Below, piece after piece: positions 6,814 to 14,284 of a stretch of DNA of 15,287 bases. The DNA lies in the NCBI GenBank assembly GCA_964553915.1, contig CAZKMM010000060.1, positions 1 through 15,287 on the forward strand. The letters are read 5' to 3'. Below the pieces are notes generated by a model. That model searched no databases, was not told where the DNA came from, and saw only the letters and a list, made by a program, of their open reading frames with translations. The stretch comes from CAZKMM01 sp964553915. Its GTDB lineage: Bacteria > RBG-13-61-14 > DRUE01. Position 1 is the first letter of the stretch. Each line of letters opens with the position of its first letter. Position numbers and translations under genes: made by a program.

Positions 6814-8262
6814 TCAATCCTTTATTCCGACCAATTTTTTAATCATATCTTTCCTTGCCTCTATATCATATTGACCGGTGATAGCGATTTTTTCCATTAT
6901 CGGCGAGCCTCCTCCATGAAGTAATCCGATCGACGCAGCGCCTCCATAAGCAGAACAAAGGAGGTCCGAGATGTACCTGAAAAGTCGGTGCTGATTTTCC
7001 GCGGAAATATCAGGATTACGCATTATATATTTATGCAATAGGTCTCTGGTCTCAGGAGCGAAGAAATCTCCTTCATAAGGGAGGGTTGCTGGAAGTCCGC
7101 CTGCAACTTCAGCTAAAACTTTCAACTCCTCATATACCTTTTCACCAGCCAGGCACCGACCAACATTAGCATAAACCGGATTCGGTATGTAAGTGCCCGG
7201 ACCGACTTTCTGTCCGCCAATCTCAGGACCTGCTAAATCAGAAGAGGTATAGCCTGCGGCATAAACCAATTCAACGGTCATAATCATATCAGCAAGCTTG
7301 TCCCGAATATGTTTAGCCTTGGCAATTCCCTGGTATTCTGCGGTTAAAGCGACCAAGCCCATCAATAACTCGCAAACCGCGGGCTTACAGCCAGTATAAG
7401 AATGCCGATGAAACAGGGCAAAAAGCAGGGCGAGCATCCCCCCAAGCAGATGCTCTCCGCAGAGAAATACTCTTTCCCAGGGAACAAACACATTATCAAA
7501 TATAATCAGGGATTCGCTCATTCCAGATTCAAAACCTCCTTTGAGGTATTTTCTTTTTCTCGGGGTAGAAGCCCGGACAATATGGGTTACGCCTTCCCAA
7601 TCTCCGGGAATGGCGAATGCAATCGCCCAATCCTTTTCTTCCGGGGTAAGAAACCTGGTCGGAATAACAAAAATCTCCTCCGCCTGAGCAGAGACAGTAA
7701 TGCTCGCTTTCGCTCCCCGCACCACGACTCCATCGCTCTTTTTCTCCACCACCCTCAGGTATAAATCCGGGTCTGCCTGTTGGTGGGGACGCTTGCTCCG
7801 GTCTCCCTTAACATCAGTCTGGGCACAACAGCCCACCAGATCCTCACTTTGGAACCTCTGTGCAAACTTGAGAAAGTTTTTATAGTATTCAGTATTATTA
7901 TCATTTAACTTATCAGCTTCATAGGCAATTACAGAAAGAGCATTTAAAGCATCTACTCCCATACACCTCATAACACAGCCCCCAACCTGCTGACATATCC
8001 ATCTGGTCATATCCTGTTTTTTGTGAAGGTCTTCTTTGCTTTGATGAATATGGGTGAAGCGGTTAATCTTCTCACCGGTAAGGTGAGAAGTGGCAGTCAT
8101 TAAATCCTTATGCTCCTCTTTTTCCGCAAAATCAAAAGTGGCAGATAAAATGTTAACTACCGGCTCCATCGTCTCATCGTCCCGGTCAATTAGATTACCA
8201 CCCATTCGCACATTGCGTCTCATCTTCCTTAAAGATTCACGATACTCACTGGAACTACGCAT
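6814..8262 (-). CDS. 4-hydroxybutyryl-CoA dehydratase-like HpaB-family enzyme
   Basis: This 482-residue protein belongs to the 4-hydroxyphenylacetate 3-hydroxylase (HpaB)/acyl-CoA dehydrogenase-like superfamily. It has C96-x3-C100 (GGCVMRCMG) and His285 seven residues before Cys292 (HRHSYTGC). These match in spacing the [4Fe-4S] ligands Cys99, Cys103, His292 and Cys299 of clostridial 4-hydroxybutyryl-CoA dehydratase (AbfD). Flavin monooxygenases of the family lack these ligands. Tyr289, Lys293 and Glu250 fall where AbfD has catalytic Tyr296, Lys300 and Glu257, at the same offset of seven. The known enzyme makes crotonyl-CoA, with vinylacetyl-CoA isomerase activity, in 4-aminobutyrate fermentation and in archaeal carbon fixation. 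The sequence supports the cofactor set; the exact acyl-CoA substrate is inferred. The start ATG 8262 has AAGGAGG about ten bases upstream. The gene converges on the AOR operon. No CoA-transferase or dehydrogenase partner is in the window. Confidence 0.88.
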   Translation of the reverse strand: MRSSSEYRESLRKMRRNVRMGGNLIDRDDETMEPVVNILSATFDFAEKEEHKDLMTATSHLTGEKINRFTHIHQSKEDLHKKQDMTRWICQQVGGCVMRCMGVDALNALSVIAYEADKLNDNNTEYYKNFLKFAQRFQSEDLVGCCAQTDVKGDRSKRPHQQADPDLYLRVVEKKSDGVVVRGAKASITVSAQAEEIFVIPTRFLTPEEKDWAIAFAIPGDWEGVTHIVRASTPRKRKYLKGGFESGMSESLIIFDNVFVPWERVFLCGEHLLGGMLALLFALFHRHSYTGCKPAVCELLMGLVALTAEYQGIAKAKHIRDKLADMIMTVELVYAAGYTSSDLAGPEIGGQKVGPGTYIPNPVYANVGRCLAGEKVYEELKVLAEVAGGLPATLPYEGDFFAPETRDLLHKYIMRNPDISAENQHRLFRYISDLLCSAYGGAASIGLLHGGGSPIMEKIAITGQYDIEARKDMIKKLVGIKD

Positions 8263-8718
8263 TGAAAAAAACCTCCTTCTATTTATTAATTTTCAAAGCC
8301 GCGCGGATAAGCTGACTAACCACTGACTCTTAATAGCTCTCGGGTTTTCATTCTAAAATTTTCCCCTTTCCGGTCCAATTCTGAATCTGGCATTCGGGTC
8401 TCTTACCGGTGCTTTTTTCATCTGGGAGGAAAAGTCGAAATTTTTTTATCATAATTCTTCCCTGCTTTTTTACTTTAACAACAGAACCCTCCTTTTTCAA
8501 CTCGGGCTGGAAAAGTCCAGCAAATTCAATCTATGAAAAAAATTTTTTTCCCATCCCCCTCAGGAATTAGGATGTTTCTGCAACGAGCCAAGCTAAAAAA
8601 ATGAGCAAATGTTGTAAAAAACGATTGATTTACTTATGCCCGGGGCTAGATTTAAATTTAAATTTGTGTTATGGATTTGGGGAAAAATTTAAATTAAACG
8701 AAGGAGAAACAGAGGCGG
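8263..8718. other. Long divergent intergenic region, no gene seen
   Basis: These 456 bases separate the HpaB-family gene (minus) from the DUF192 gene (plus). The left end holds the Shine-Dalgarno site of the HpaB-family gene. I see several structures: a possible stem 8370-8409 followed by T6, a perfect hairpin GCTGGA-AAAG-TCCAGC at 8506-8521 without a T-run, and AT-rich ATTTAAATTTAAATTT at 8650-8665 with a partial second copy at 8683-8698. An open frame at 8601-8852 lacks a usable ribosome site and runs 134 bases into the DUF192 gene. It is not credible. No known riboswitch class is recognised. Confidence 0.5.
8370..8418 (+). terminator. Weak terminator- or attenuator-like structure
   Basis: CCGGT (8370-8374) can pair with ACCGG (8405-8409), enclosing a second 6-bp stem CTGAAT/ATTCGG with one G-T pair (8381-8397). 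The sequence continues TGC and then six T. On the plus strand this could end transcription coming from the left, or attenuate a transcript that reads into the DUF192-GH2 pair. The outer stem is short and the loop large, so this is tentative. Confidence 0.2.
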
Positions 8719-9213
8719 ATGGATTTCTTCTCAGCAAGGTTCACAATCCTGTTCCTGACGATTTTAATCTTTATATCCTGCGAAACACCCAAAGGAGAAA
8801 AGAACCAGGACTCTTTTGCATCTTCCCCTTCCCCGCAGGTGGTCATTTGTAATCAAAAAGGAGAAAAAATCCCCCTTCAGGTGGAGATTGCCCGCACTGA
8901 GGAGCAGAGGAAGCGGGGCTTAATGCATCGGGAGGCTTTAGGGGAAAATCAGGGAATGCTTTTTATTATGCCTTATTCTGGGTTTCACTATTTCTGGATG
9001 AAGAACACCCTGTTTAGTTTAGATTTGATTTTTATCGGAGAAGATTTAAAAATAAAAGGAATTGTCAAGAAAACTCTACCGGAAAGCAGAGTCCGGGTAG
9101 GAATTAACCAGCCAAGCAAATATATTTTAGAAGTAAAAGCCGGCTTTGCCGACCAGCACCAGCTGAACCCAGGCGACCGGGTAGAATTTATTGGAATAGA
9201 GGTTATGAAATGA
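8719..9213 (+). CDS. DUF192-family lipoprotein
   Basis: The N-terminus of this 164-residue protein is a lipoprotein signal: positive Arg7, hydrophobic 8-19, and F-I-S-Cys21 as lipobox (Phe at -3 is unusual but tolerated). A DUF192 domain spans about 40-162 with the hallmarks EIARTEEQRKRGLMHRE (56-72), GMLFIMP (79-85), FWMKNT (92-97) and LDLIFI (101-106). DUF192 proteins are small secreted or envelope-anchored beta proteins of unknown function, frequent in bacteria and archaea. The start ATG has GAGG/GCGG just upstream and AAGGAG at 8701-8706. Its stop overlaps the GH2 start as ATGA, so the two genes are translated together, although no functional link between them is known to me. Confidence 0.88.
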   Translation: MDFFSARFTILFLTILIFISCETPKGEKNQDSFASSPSPQVVICNQKGEKIPLQVEIARTEEQRKRGLMHREALGENQGMLFIMPYSGFHYFWMKNTLFSLDLIFIGEDLKIKGIVKKTLPESRVRVGINQPSKYILEVKAGFADQHQLNPGDRVEFIGIEVMK

Positions 9214-11333
9214 AAAAAGAATTGGAACTGGGCGGAGAATGGGAATTAAAACCGGTAGAGAGGTTTGATGGAAATTATGAATCCGGCAGATGGCTGAAGC
9301 AGGAAATCCCGGCTCACTGGCAGGAGCTGGAAGAACTGAAAAATTATACTGGTCGGGTGGTATATAAAAAGAAGTTTAATTTCTCGCCCGAGCCAGAAAG
9401 AAGATACTGGCTGAAACTCAACGGAGTGTTCTACTGGTGCGCAGTTTATTTAAACGGATTTCGCCTGGGAGCAAATCAGGGATATTTTGTCCCTGCCTTA
9501 TTTGAAATTACCGAGCTTTTAGAAAATGGAGAAAACCAGCTTTTGCTGGAGGTCTCCTGTTTTTCCGAGCCGGACAAGAACCGAAAAAAGCAGATTCTTG
9601 GTGTCTGGGGACACTGGGACTGCCTTTATCGGGACTGGAACCCGGGGGGAATCTGGCTCCCGATAGAAATCCTTTCCTCGGGTCCGATTGCCATCATTGA
9701 CCCGTTTTTTTACACCCTTTATCTCCATCCGGAGTATGCCCGGATAGAAGGTAGGGTAAAATTTGATTCCCGCCAGCAGGAAGAGATGAAGGTAAAAATT
9801 TCTCTCCAGCCGGAAAATCATAATGGTCCCGGGGTGGAAAAGGAATGGACGGTTTACAAGGGAAGCGGAGTAAAAGAATATCGCTACTGGTTTAATTTGA
9901 AGGAGTATCAGCTCTGGTGGAGCTGGGACCAGGGCGAGCAGAATTTATATCAGCTAAAAATAGAGGCTAATCGTTCAGATGGGACTTCGGGAGATTCTTA
10001 CCAGTGCCTGTTCGGAGTGCGCACCTTTGCCCTGCGGGATTATATTGCTTATTTGAATGAAAGAAGAATCTGGCTCAAGGGAAATAATTATGCTCCCGGG
10101 GATTATAAAATCCGGGCAATGACCCCTGAGCGGTATCAAAAAGACCTTCAGCTGGCAAAAGAAGCTAATTTTAATATCCTTCGGGTGCACGCTCATATTG
10201 AAAAACCAGAATTTTACCAGCTGGCAGACCGGGAAGGAATCCTGCTCTGGCAGGACTTTCCCCTCCAGTGGGGATATGATAAAAGCATTCTTCCCGAAGC
10301 CCTATTTCAGCTGGAGGAAATGCTTAAGCTCCTCTGCCATCATCCTTCAGTAGTTATCTGGTGTATGCATAATGAGCCGATTAAGCCTCCGCCCACTGAG
10401 CGCAGACCCAAAATTACTGACTGGCTCAGATTTGCCAGCACCGCTTTAATTTACAGCTGGAACCGGGAAAAGCTGGATAAACAACTGCTTAAAAAAGCCA
10501 AATTCCTAGACCCCTTCCGTCCCTCTCTGCTCTGCTCGGGCGAGCGGGGGCTGTTCAGAAAAGACCACGGAGATGCTCATAGCTATCATGGCTGGTATTT
10601 TGGTCCCCTTCACTGGCTCAATTACTGGGTGAAGAAAAACCCCCAGCGACTTAAACTGGTGAGCGAGTTTGGGGCTCAGTCCTTTCCCGATTATGAAAAT
10701 GCCATCAAATTTGTCCCGGATGACCTGAAAAATCTTAACTGGAAAGAGCTGGCAGAAAAATATCTTGCCCAGCCCTGGCTCTTAAAAAAATATGTTCCTC
10801 CAAAAAAATACCCGGACCTGAAAAGCTATATTCAGGCAACTCAGGACTGGCAAAGCGAGGTTAACCGGTATTATATTGACCGACTCCGCTTTTTAAAATA
10901 CCGCCCCTGCGGAGGAGCCATTGCCTTTAATTTTATTGAGCCCAATCCCAGTATCCAGTGGTCAGTGGTGGATTACTGGCGAGAGCCGAAAAGCTCATAC
11001 TATCAGCTGAAAAAAGCCTTCAGCCCGGTTTATGCCTTTGTCCTGATTGACCGCCCTAAATATAAGCTGGAACAAAAACTTCCCGTGCCGATTCTGGTGG
11101 TTAATGATTTAAACCATCCGGTAAAAATAGAGCTTTCCGCAAAGATTATCTCTCCGATTCAGGAGGAGCTTTATCAGGAAAAATTTGAGCTGGAGCTGGA
11201 GCCAGACTGCCCGGCTCAGGCACTTGCCAACCCCATCCTTTCCCTCCACTGGCAGGGAGAATATAAACTTATCTTAAACCTCCGCTGGGAAGATAATGAA
11301 CTGGAGAATGTTTATAAATTTATTGTGGGATAA
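9210..11333 (+). CDS. Glycoside hydrolase family 2 (beta-mannosidase/beta-galactosidase-like)
   Basis: This 707-residue GH2 enzyme has a jelly-roll sugar-binding domain at about 1-155 (LKLNGVFYWCAVYLNG, GANQGYF, WNPGGIWLPIEI), an Ig-like domain at about 160-275, and a TIM barrel at about 280-605 with KGNNYAPGDY, ILRVHAHIEKPEFYQLADREGILLWQDFP. A C-terminal beta domain follows. Catalytic residues are visible: acid/base Glu389 in HPSVVIWCMHNEP and nucleophile Glu486 in VSEFGAQSFP. The LLWQDF motif and the G-N-N-Y-A-P-G-D element are closer to beta-mannosidase and exo-glycosidase branches than to LacZ. Specificity is not decided. There is no signal peptide, so it should act on imported oligosaccharides. 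The start ATG 9210 overlaps the DUF192 stop, and the 3' end overlaps the convergent gene by 14 bp. No sugar transporter is nearby. Confidence 0.9.
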   Translation: MKKELELGGEWELKPVERFDGNYESGRWLKQEIPAHWQELEELKNYTGRVVYKKKFNFSPEPERRYWLKLNGVFYWCAVYLNGFRLGANQGYFVPALFEITELLENGENQLLLEVSCFSEPDKNRKKQILGVWGHWDCLYRDWNPGGIWLPIEILSSGPIAIIDPFFYTLYLHPEYARIEGRVKFDSRQQEEMKVKISLQPENHNGPGVEKEWTVYKGSGVKEYRYWFNLKEYQLWWSWDQGEQNLYQLKIEANRSDGTSGDSYQCLFGVRTFALRDYIAYLNERRIWLKGNNYAPGDYKIRAMTPERYQKDLQLAKEANFNILRVHAHIEKPEFYQLADREGILLWQDFPLQWGYDKSILPEALFQLEEMLKLLCHHPSVVIWCMHNEPIKPPPTERRPKITDWLRFASTALIYSWNREKLDKQLLKKAKFLDPFRPSLLCSGERGLFRKDHGDAHSYHGWYFGPLHWLNYWVKKNPQRLKLVSEFGAQSFPDYENAIKFVPDDLKNLNWKELAEKYLAQPWLLKKYVPPKKYPDLKSYIQATQDWQSEVNRYYIDRLRFLKYRPCGGAIAFNFIEPNPSIQWSVVDYWREPKSSYYQLKKAFSPVYAFVLIDRPKYKLEQKLPVPILVVNDLNHPVKIELSAKIISPIQEELYQEKFELELEPDCPAQALANPILSLHWQGEYKLILNLRWEDNELENVYKFIVG

Positions 11334-13548
11334 CTAAAAAGTATAAAGAAGCTTTGATTTTATCTTTTAAACTAGCACTTATAAAATGATTGAAGCCCCT
11401 TGAAGGATATATTCCTCCTGCTACGGGATATAGTTTTTTATCTGTGACATATGAAGTTTGAACAATACAATAAGCTAATCCATGAGAATCTGTTTTAGTA
11501 AAATCCTGAATTATTTTTCCTTGATAGTTGTCTGAATTAAAATTATGCAAATCTATCTTTACTTTAACACCCGGAACCGGATTGCCATCCCGGTCCCAGA
11601 CCATTACATACACTTTTAATTCTTCACCCATTTCCGGGTAAAAATTAAATGGAATAAAAGTCATATTTAAATCTTGCACCTCAAAAAAATCCTCTCCCGG
11701 AGAAGATGAACAAGTATTTCCTATCCGAAAATATCCATCAGAAATTTTAGGAAGAGATATATAGTGAAATGTTACTTTTAGTTTTAAATAATTAAACGGA
11801 TAGGCATATATTCTGCCTATCACAGGAGCTTGAAAAATTGGGTAAGAAGAAACTCGAGCAATTCCATCTTTATCTGTAAAAACTAAAATACTCTCTTTCC
11901 TATACGGAGAAGTATTTCTCTCTCCTCGGGGACAGGAAATCCGGGGAGGGCGGAAGATAACTGGCACATTAGGAACTGGATTTCCTTTATAACTAACTTT
12001 TATCTCTAACGGCGAAAGGGTAGCAATTTTTTCGTTTAGGTAATACCGATCAATTGGAGCTTGAACTATTTGCCAGTTCCCAGAGACAATTGCCACTGAA
12101 TCAACCTTATATTCTGGCTTATAATCCATCGCCAAAGAATAGCTTACTTTATAGAGAACTGGTTTTGATGTTTGAGGTATTGTCTGAACAGAAATTTTAT
12201 GCCAGCCATCTTCAGTTAAAATAAAAATTGCTCTTAACGAGTCTTCTTCTATTTCTTGATAAGAAGAGACTTCTCTTCCAAAGGGATCAAGAACCTTAAT
12301 TTTGGGTTGAATATTTCTAGCTGGCTGACCACTATAAGTGAATAAAGATGCTTTTATTTCCAGATACCCAGGCGCAAGGTGATAATCAAATATATAATCT
12401 CCTCGCCCTTCTCCCACCACTCCATAACCCACTTTTTCTTCAGCTAGCTTGGTTGCTCCAACCGCAGATTCTGGAATATCTCCAAGCCGGTCAAGAAAAT
12501 AAAATATTGCATTTTGGTTATTTTCTTCAACGGAGGGCTCTTCAGTGCTGAGAGCGGTTTCTAAATTGGTTATTTTAACCAAGTATCCCTCACCTTTTTT
12601 TGCCTTAATATCCGGAACTTCAATCCGCAAACTGCTTGCAAAAGCAGTGGTGATTTTAGCCGGAAAAGAAAAATTATCCTTGGCAAATTCTATTTTTAAT
12701 TTCTCCCGGTTATAAGTAAAATTACATCCTTCTATCGTGATAATATCTCCGGGTAAACCCACTGCAGGAGCAAGGGAAATTATATAAGGCGCTTTCTCTA
12801 AATCCAGCCTAAGTGCATAAAAACCTTCCATCCGGTCTCCTTCATCTTTTCGCCGAACCGAAATAGCATAGCTCCCCGCTTTAAGAAGCAGATTTTTAAA
12901 AGAGGAATTTAGAGAAGAATCTGAATTGTCATTTTCTGCTACCACATTTCCATATTGGTCTATTATTTCTAATTTCAGGTCTGGTTTGCCTCCTGAATAT
13001 ATTATTCGGTTATGCAAAGCATCATAAGCCATTGCTTTAAGGTTAACTAATGACCGCCGGGAAAGAGATAATCTATAGCTTTGACTCATACCCGAGGAAA
13101 GAACTCCAAAAGCGGTCTGTCCATCTTGAATTTCTGGCAATTTAGATGGACTAAATTTCCAGGCAATTTCATTACCGCTAATAATTTTTAATGGAACCGG
13201 TGGACCTTTATATACTGTACTACCAGATTGGAGGGTTAAATAAAAAGGCGGATAATGAAACTCCCCGGCTCCTTCTGGAACTTTAAAACAAACGCACCCC
13301 TCCGTAGCACATCCCAAAGTGACATCCTCATCAACCTTTGCCGGCTTTCCATTAAAATAAGCAGTAAGATTAGGGAAATATTTCTCTGCAACATTAAGCT
13401 CAATGCAAAAATTCTCTCCAACCTCAACAATTGGGTCATGGATAAAAGGATAAAGGTCAGGCTGGTAAGTATCCTGAGCTTTTGTTAAATGAGATAATAA
13501 AAAACTAACCCCAAAAATTAAAAACCAAATTACTGATTTTTTATCCAT
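11320..13548 (-). CDS. Secreted multidomain PPC/IPT-TIG/Ig-like protein
   Basis: This 742-residue exported protein has a signal peptide at 1-24 (Lys3-Lys4, hydrophobic 6-19, cleavage near KA-QD). Cys48, Cys80, Cys85 and Cys87 in the first domain suggest disulfides. Residues about 150-250 resemble a PPC-type beta domain (LKLEIIDQYGNVVAENDN...LKAGSYAISV). Residues 253-330 are an IPT/TIG fold (YIISLAPAVGLPGDIITIEGCNF). Residues about 365-475 form another PPC-like beta domain (ILTEDGWHKISV). Two bacterial Ig-like (Big_1/invasin-type) units follow: one at about 505-600 with VSYKGNPVPNVPVIF and FTDKDGIA, the other at about 638-740 with VWDRDGNPVPGVKVKI and TDSHGLA. No catalytic motif, anchor or sorting tail is seen. 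Adhesion or a structural surface role is likely but unproven. There is no Shine-Dalgarno site before ATG 13548. The gene is AT-rich relative to the GH2 neighbour. Confidence 0.8.
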   Translation of the reverse strand: MDKKSVIWFLIFGVSFLLSHLTKAQDTYQPDLYPFIHDPIVEVGENFCIELNVAEKYFPNLTAYFNGKPAKVDEDVTLGCATEGCVCFKVPEGAGEFHYPPFYLTLQSGSTVYKGPPVPLKIISGNEIAWKFSPSKLPEIQDGQTAFGVLSSGMSQSYRLSLSRRSLVNLKAMAYDALHNRIIYSGGKPDLKLEIIDQYGNVVAENDNSDSSLNSSFKNLLLKAGSYAISVRRKDEGDRMEGFYALRLDLEKAPYIISLAPAVGLPGDIITIEGCNFTYNREKLKIEFAKDNFSFPAKITTAFASSLRIEVPDIKAKKGEGYLVKITNLETALSTEEPSVEENNQNAIFYFLDRLGDIPESAVGATKLAEEKVGYGVVGEGRGDYIFDYHLAPGYLEIKASLFTYSGQPARNIQPKIKVLDPFGREVSSYQEIEEDSLRAIFILTEDGWHKISVQTIPQTSKPVLYKVSYSLAMDYKPEYKVDSVAIVSGNWQIVQAPIDRYYLNEKIATLSPLEIKVSYKGNPVPNVPVIFRPPRISCPRGERNTSPYRKESILVFTDKDGIARVSSYPIFQAPVIGRIYAYPFNYLKLKVTFHYISLPKISDGYFRIGNTCSSSPGEDFFEVQDLNMTFIPFNFYPEMGEELKVYVMVWDRDGNPVPGVKVKIDLHNFNSDNYQGKIIQDFTKTDSHGLAYCIVQTSYVTDKKLYPVAGGIYPSRGFNHFISASLKDKIKASLYFLVIPQ

Positions 13549-13556
13549 TTAGATTT

Positions 13557-13586
13557 ATTTTAACAAATTTTGAATAAAAAATGCAA
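13557..13586 (-). promoter_or_regulatory. Extended -10 promoter with a near-leaderless start
   Basis: On the minus strand TAAAAT (13562-13557, 5 of 6) is preceded by TGT, an extended -10 (TGn). A weak -35 TTGCAT lies at 13586-13581 with an 18-bp spacer. The expected start at about 13550 leaves about 2 nt before the ATG at 13548, and no Shine-Dalgarno site exists. Confidence 0.45.
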
Positions 13587-13612
13587 GAATTAGTAGATTT
13601 ATTTTCGCCTCT

Positions 13613-13652
13613 AATCAGATAGTTATAGAATTTGTGTTAAAAATATCTGATT
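13613..13652. repeat. 9-bp inverted repeat
   Basis: AATCAGATA (13613-13621) and TATCTGATT (13644-13652) are perfectly complementary, separated by 22 AT-rich bases. The repeat lies between the secreted-protein gene and the broken redox genes. Neither side has a proper T-run, so a terminator is only possible, not shown. Confidence 0.35.
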
Positions 13653-13659
13653 TAAGATT

Positions 13660-13782
13660 TTAGTTTTTGAGATTTTCCTGAGCACTTAAAAGGTGCTGGA
13701 CAAAGGCGATTTCTGGAAGAGCACCAACGAACTCCACCGCATCGCTTATCACCACTTTGGGAACTCCCATTACCGCATATCT
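13660..13782 (-). pseudogene. C-terminal fragment of a glutaredoxin-like protein (PDO type)
   Basis: From 13782 to the TAA at 13662-13660 the minus strand encodes RYAVMGVPKVVISDAVEFVG followed by ALPEIAFVQHLLSAQENLKN. This is the C-terminal thioredoxin-fold end of glutaredoxin-like protein disulfide oxidoreductases, with the cis-Pro segment GVPK and the ...VEFVGALPE... strand. The catalytic CxxC and everything before it are missing. The codon just upstream is TAG (13785-13783). Reading through it gives YLA-stop-RYAV, and Gln there would restore the usual LAQRY pattern, so a point nonsense mutation may also be present. There is no start codon or ribosome site. It is a remnant, or the product of an assembly join. 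Confidence 0.65.
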
Positions 13783-13846
13783 CTATGCTAGATAAGAAAG
13801 CAGTGAGCCCGGCAGGACCTGCTCCTAAAATCGCCAGGTCATACAC
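13783..13846 (-). pseudogene. trxB: N-terminal fragment of thioredoxin reductase
   Basis: A GTG at 13846, preceded by GGGAGAAGAGAA, begins VYDLAILGAGPAGLTAFLS. This is the FAD-binding Rossmann start (GxGxxG) of thioredoxin reductase. Homology ends after about 19-20 residues. The frame then runs on, out of frame, through the glutaredoxin-like fragment to a stop at 13652, giving a 64-residue chimera with no sense. The start lies 16 bases after the PilZ stop, so an operon PilZ - thioredoxin reductase - glutaredoxin-like protein probably existed. One deletion with its join near 13785-13797 would explain both fragments, since they are in the same orientation and keep the first gene's head and the second gene's tail. 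Confidence 0.6.
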
Positions 13847-13862
13847 TTCTTCTCTTCTCCCT

Positions 13863-14210
13863 TCATTGTCTAGCAAGTTCCCGGGCAATAAAATCTGCCA
13901 GCAGAGCCGAAGTCTCAGAATCCATCTCTTCAAATTTAATTCCCATACCCGGAGTCTTGCCCTTATATTGCTCCGAGGTCTCCACCACCCGCACTACTTT
14001 TCCTTTTACCCGAATCCGCTCGCTAACCTCAGGAAGGGGAAATTCCAGCCCCAACTCAGTTCCTACTGGATAGGGATGGTCGGTCTCCAGGAAAATTCCC
14101 CCTGCGGAAAGGTCCCGAGAATAAAAATAATGGAATTTGTCCTCCCTGATATGCGCCACCTTGGTAATTAGCTTGATTCGGGGATATTTTCTTCTTTCCT
14201 GAAAATTCAT
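13863..14210 (-). CDS. PilZ-domain protein, probable c-di-GMP receptor
   Basis: This 115-residue single-domain PilZ protein has both c-di-GMP-binding motifs: R7-K-Y-P-R11 (RxxxR) near the N-terminus and D33-L-S-A-G-G38 (D/NxSxxG). The PilZ beta-barrel continues through LGLEFPLPEVSERIRVKGKVVRV (53-75) and GMGIKFEEMD (88-97), followed by a C-terminal helix. As a stand-alone PilZ protein it should bind c-di-GMP and pass the signal to a partner, often motility, surface or secretion machinery; the partner is unknown. The start ATG 14210 has a strong TAAGGAGG six bases upstream. A perfect TTGACA on the minus strand (14255-14250) could be its -35, but the -10 below it is poor. Confidence 0.88.
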   Translation of the reverse strand: MNFQERRKYPRIKLITKVAHIREDKFHYFYSRDLSAGGIFLETDHPYPVGTELGLEFPLPEVSERIRVKGKVVRVVETSEQYKGKTPGMGIKFEEMDSETSALLADFIARELARQ

Positions 14211-14248
14211 TTTTCCTCCTTATTTCTTATTTGATGCTCTTTTTTAAA

Positions 14249-14278
14249 TTGTCAATATTTGAAATATTTTAATATTAT
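14249..14278 (+). promoter_or_regulatory. Candidate plus-strand promoter over a palindrome
   Basis: TTGTCA (14249-14254, 5 of 6), an 18-bp spacer and TATTAT (14273-14278, 5 of 6) form a plausible plus-strand promoter. No plus-strand gene follows, but a strong terminator lies at 14396-14421. The -35 overlaps a 15-bp palindrome AATATTT-G-AAATATT (14254-14268) and, on the other strand, the TTGACA upstream of the PilZ gene. The area is AT-rich, so chance matches are likely. Confidence 0.35.
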
Positions 14279-14284
14279 GTTTTC

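Noticed and set aside
6814..8262. Assignment as 4-hydroxyphenylacetate 3-monooxygenase (HpaB)
   Set aside because: The four [4Fe-4S] ligands of the dehydratase branch are present, and the context is anaerobic.
8601..8852. Open frame of 83 codons on the plus strand
   Set aside because: It has no ribosome site, an odd composition driven by AT repeats, and a 134-base overlap with the well-supported DUF192 gene.
13652..13933. A 93-codon frame read as one intact protein
   Set aside because: Its first part is out of frame inside PilZ, the middle is the thioredoxin reductase start, and the end is the glutaredoxin fragment in a wrong frame. It is described as two pseudogene fragments instead.
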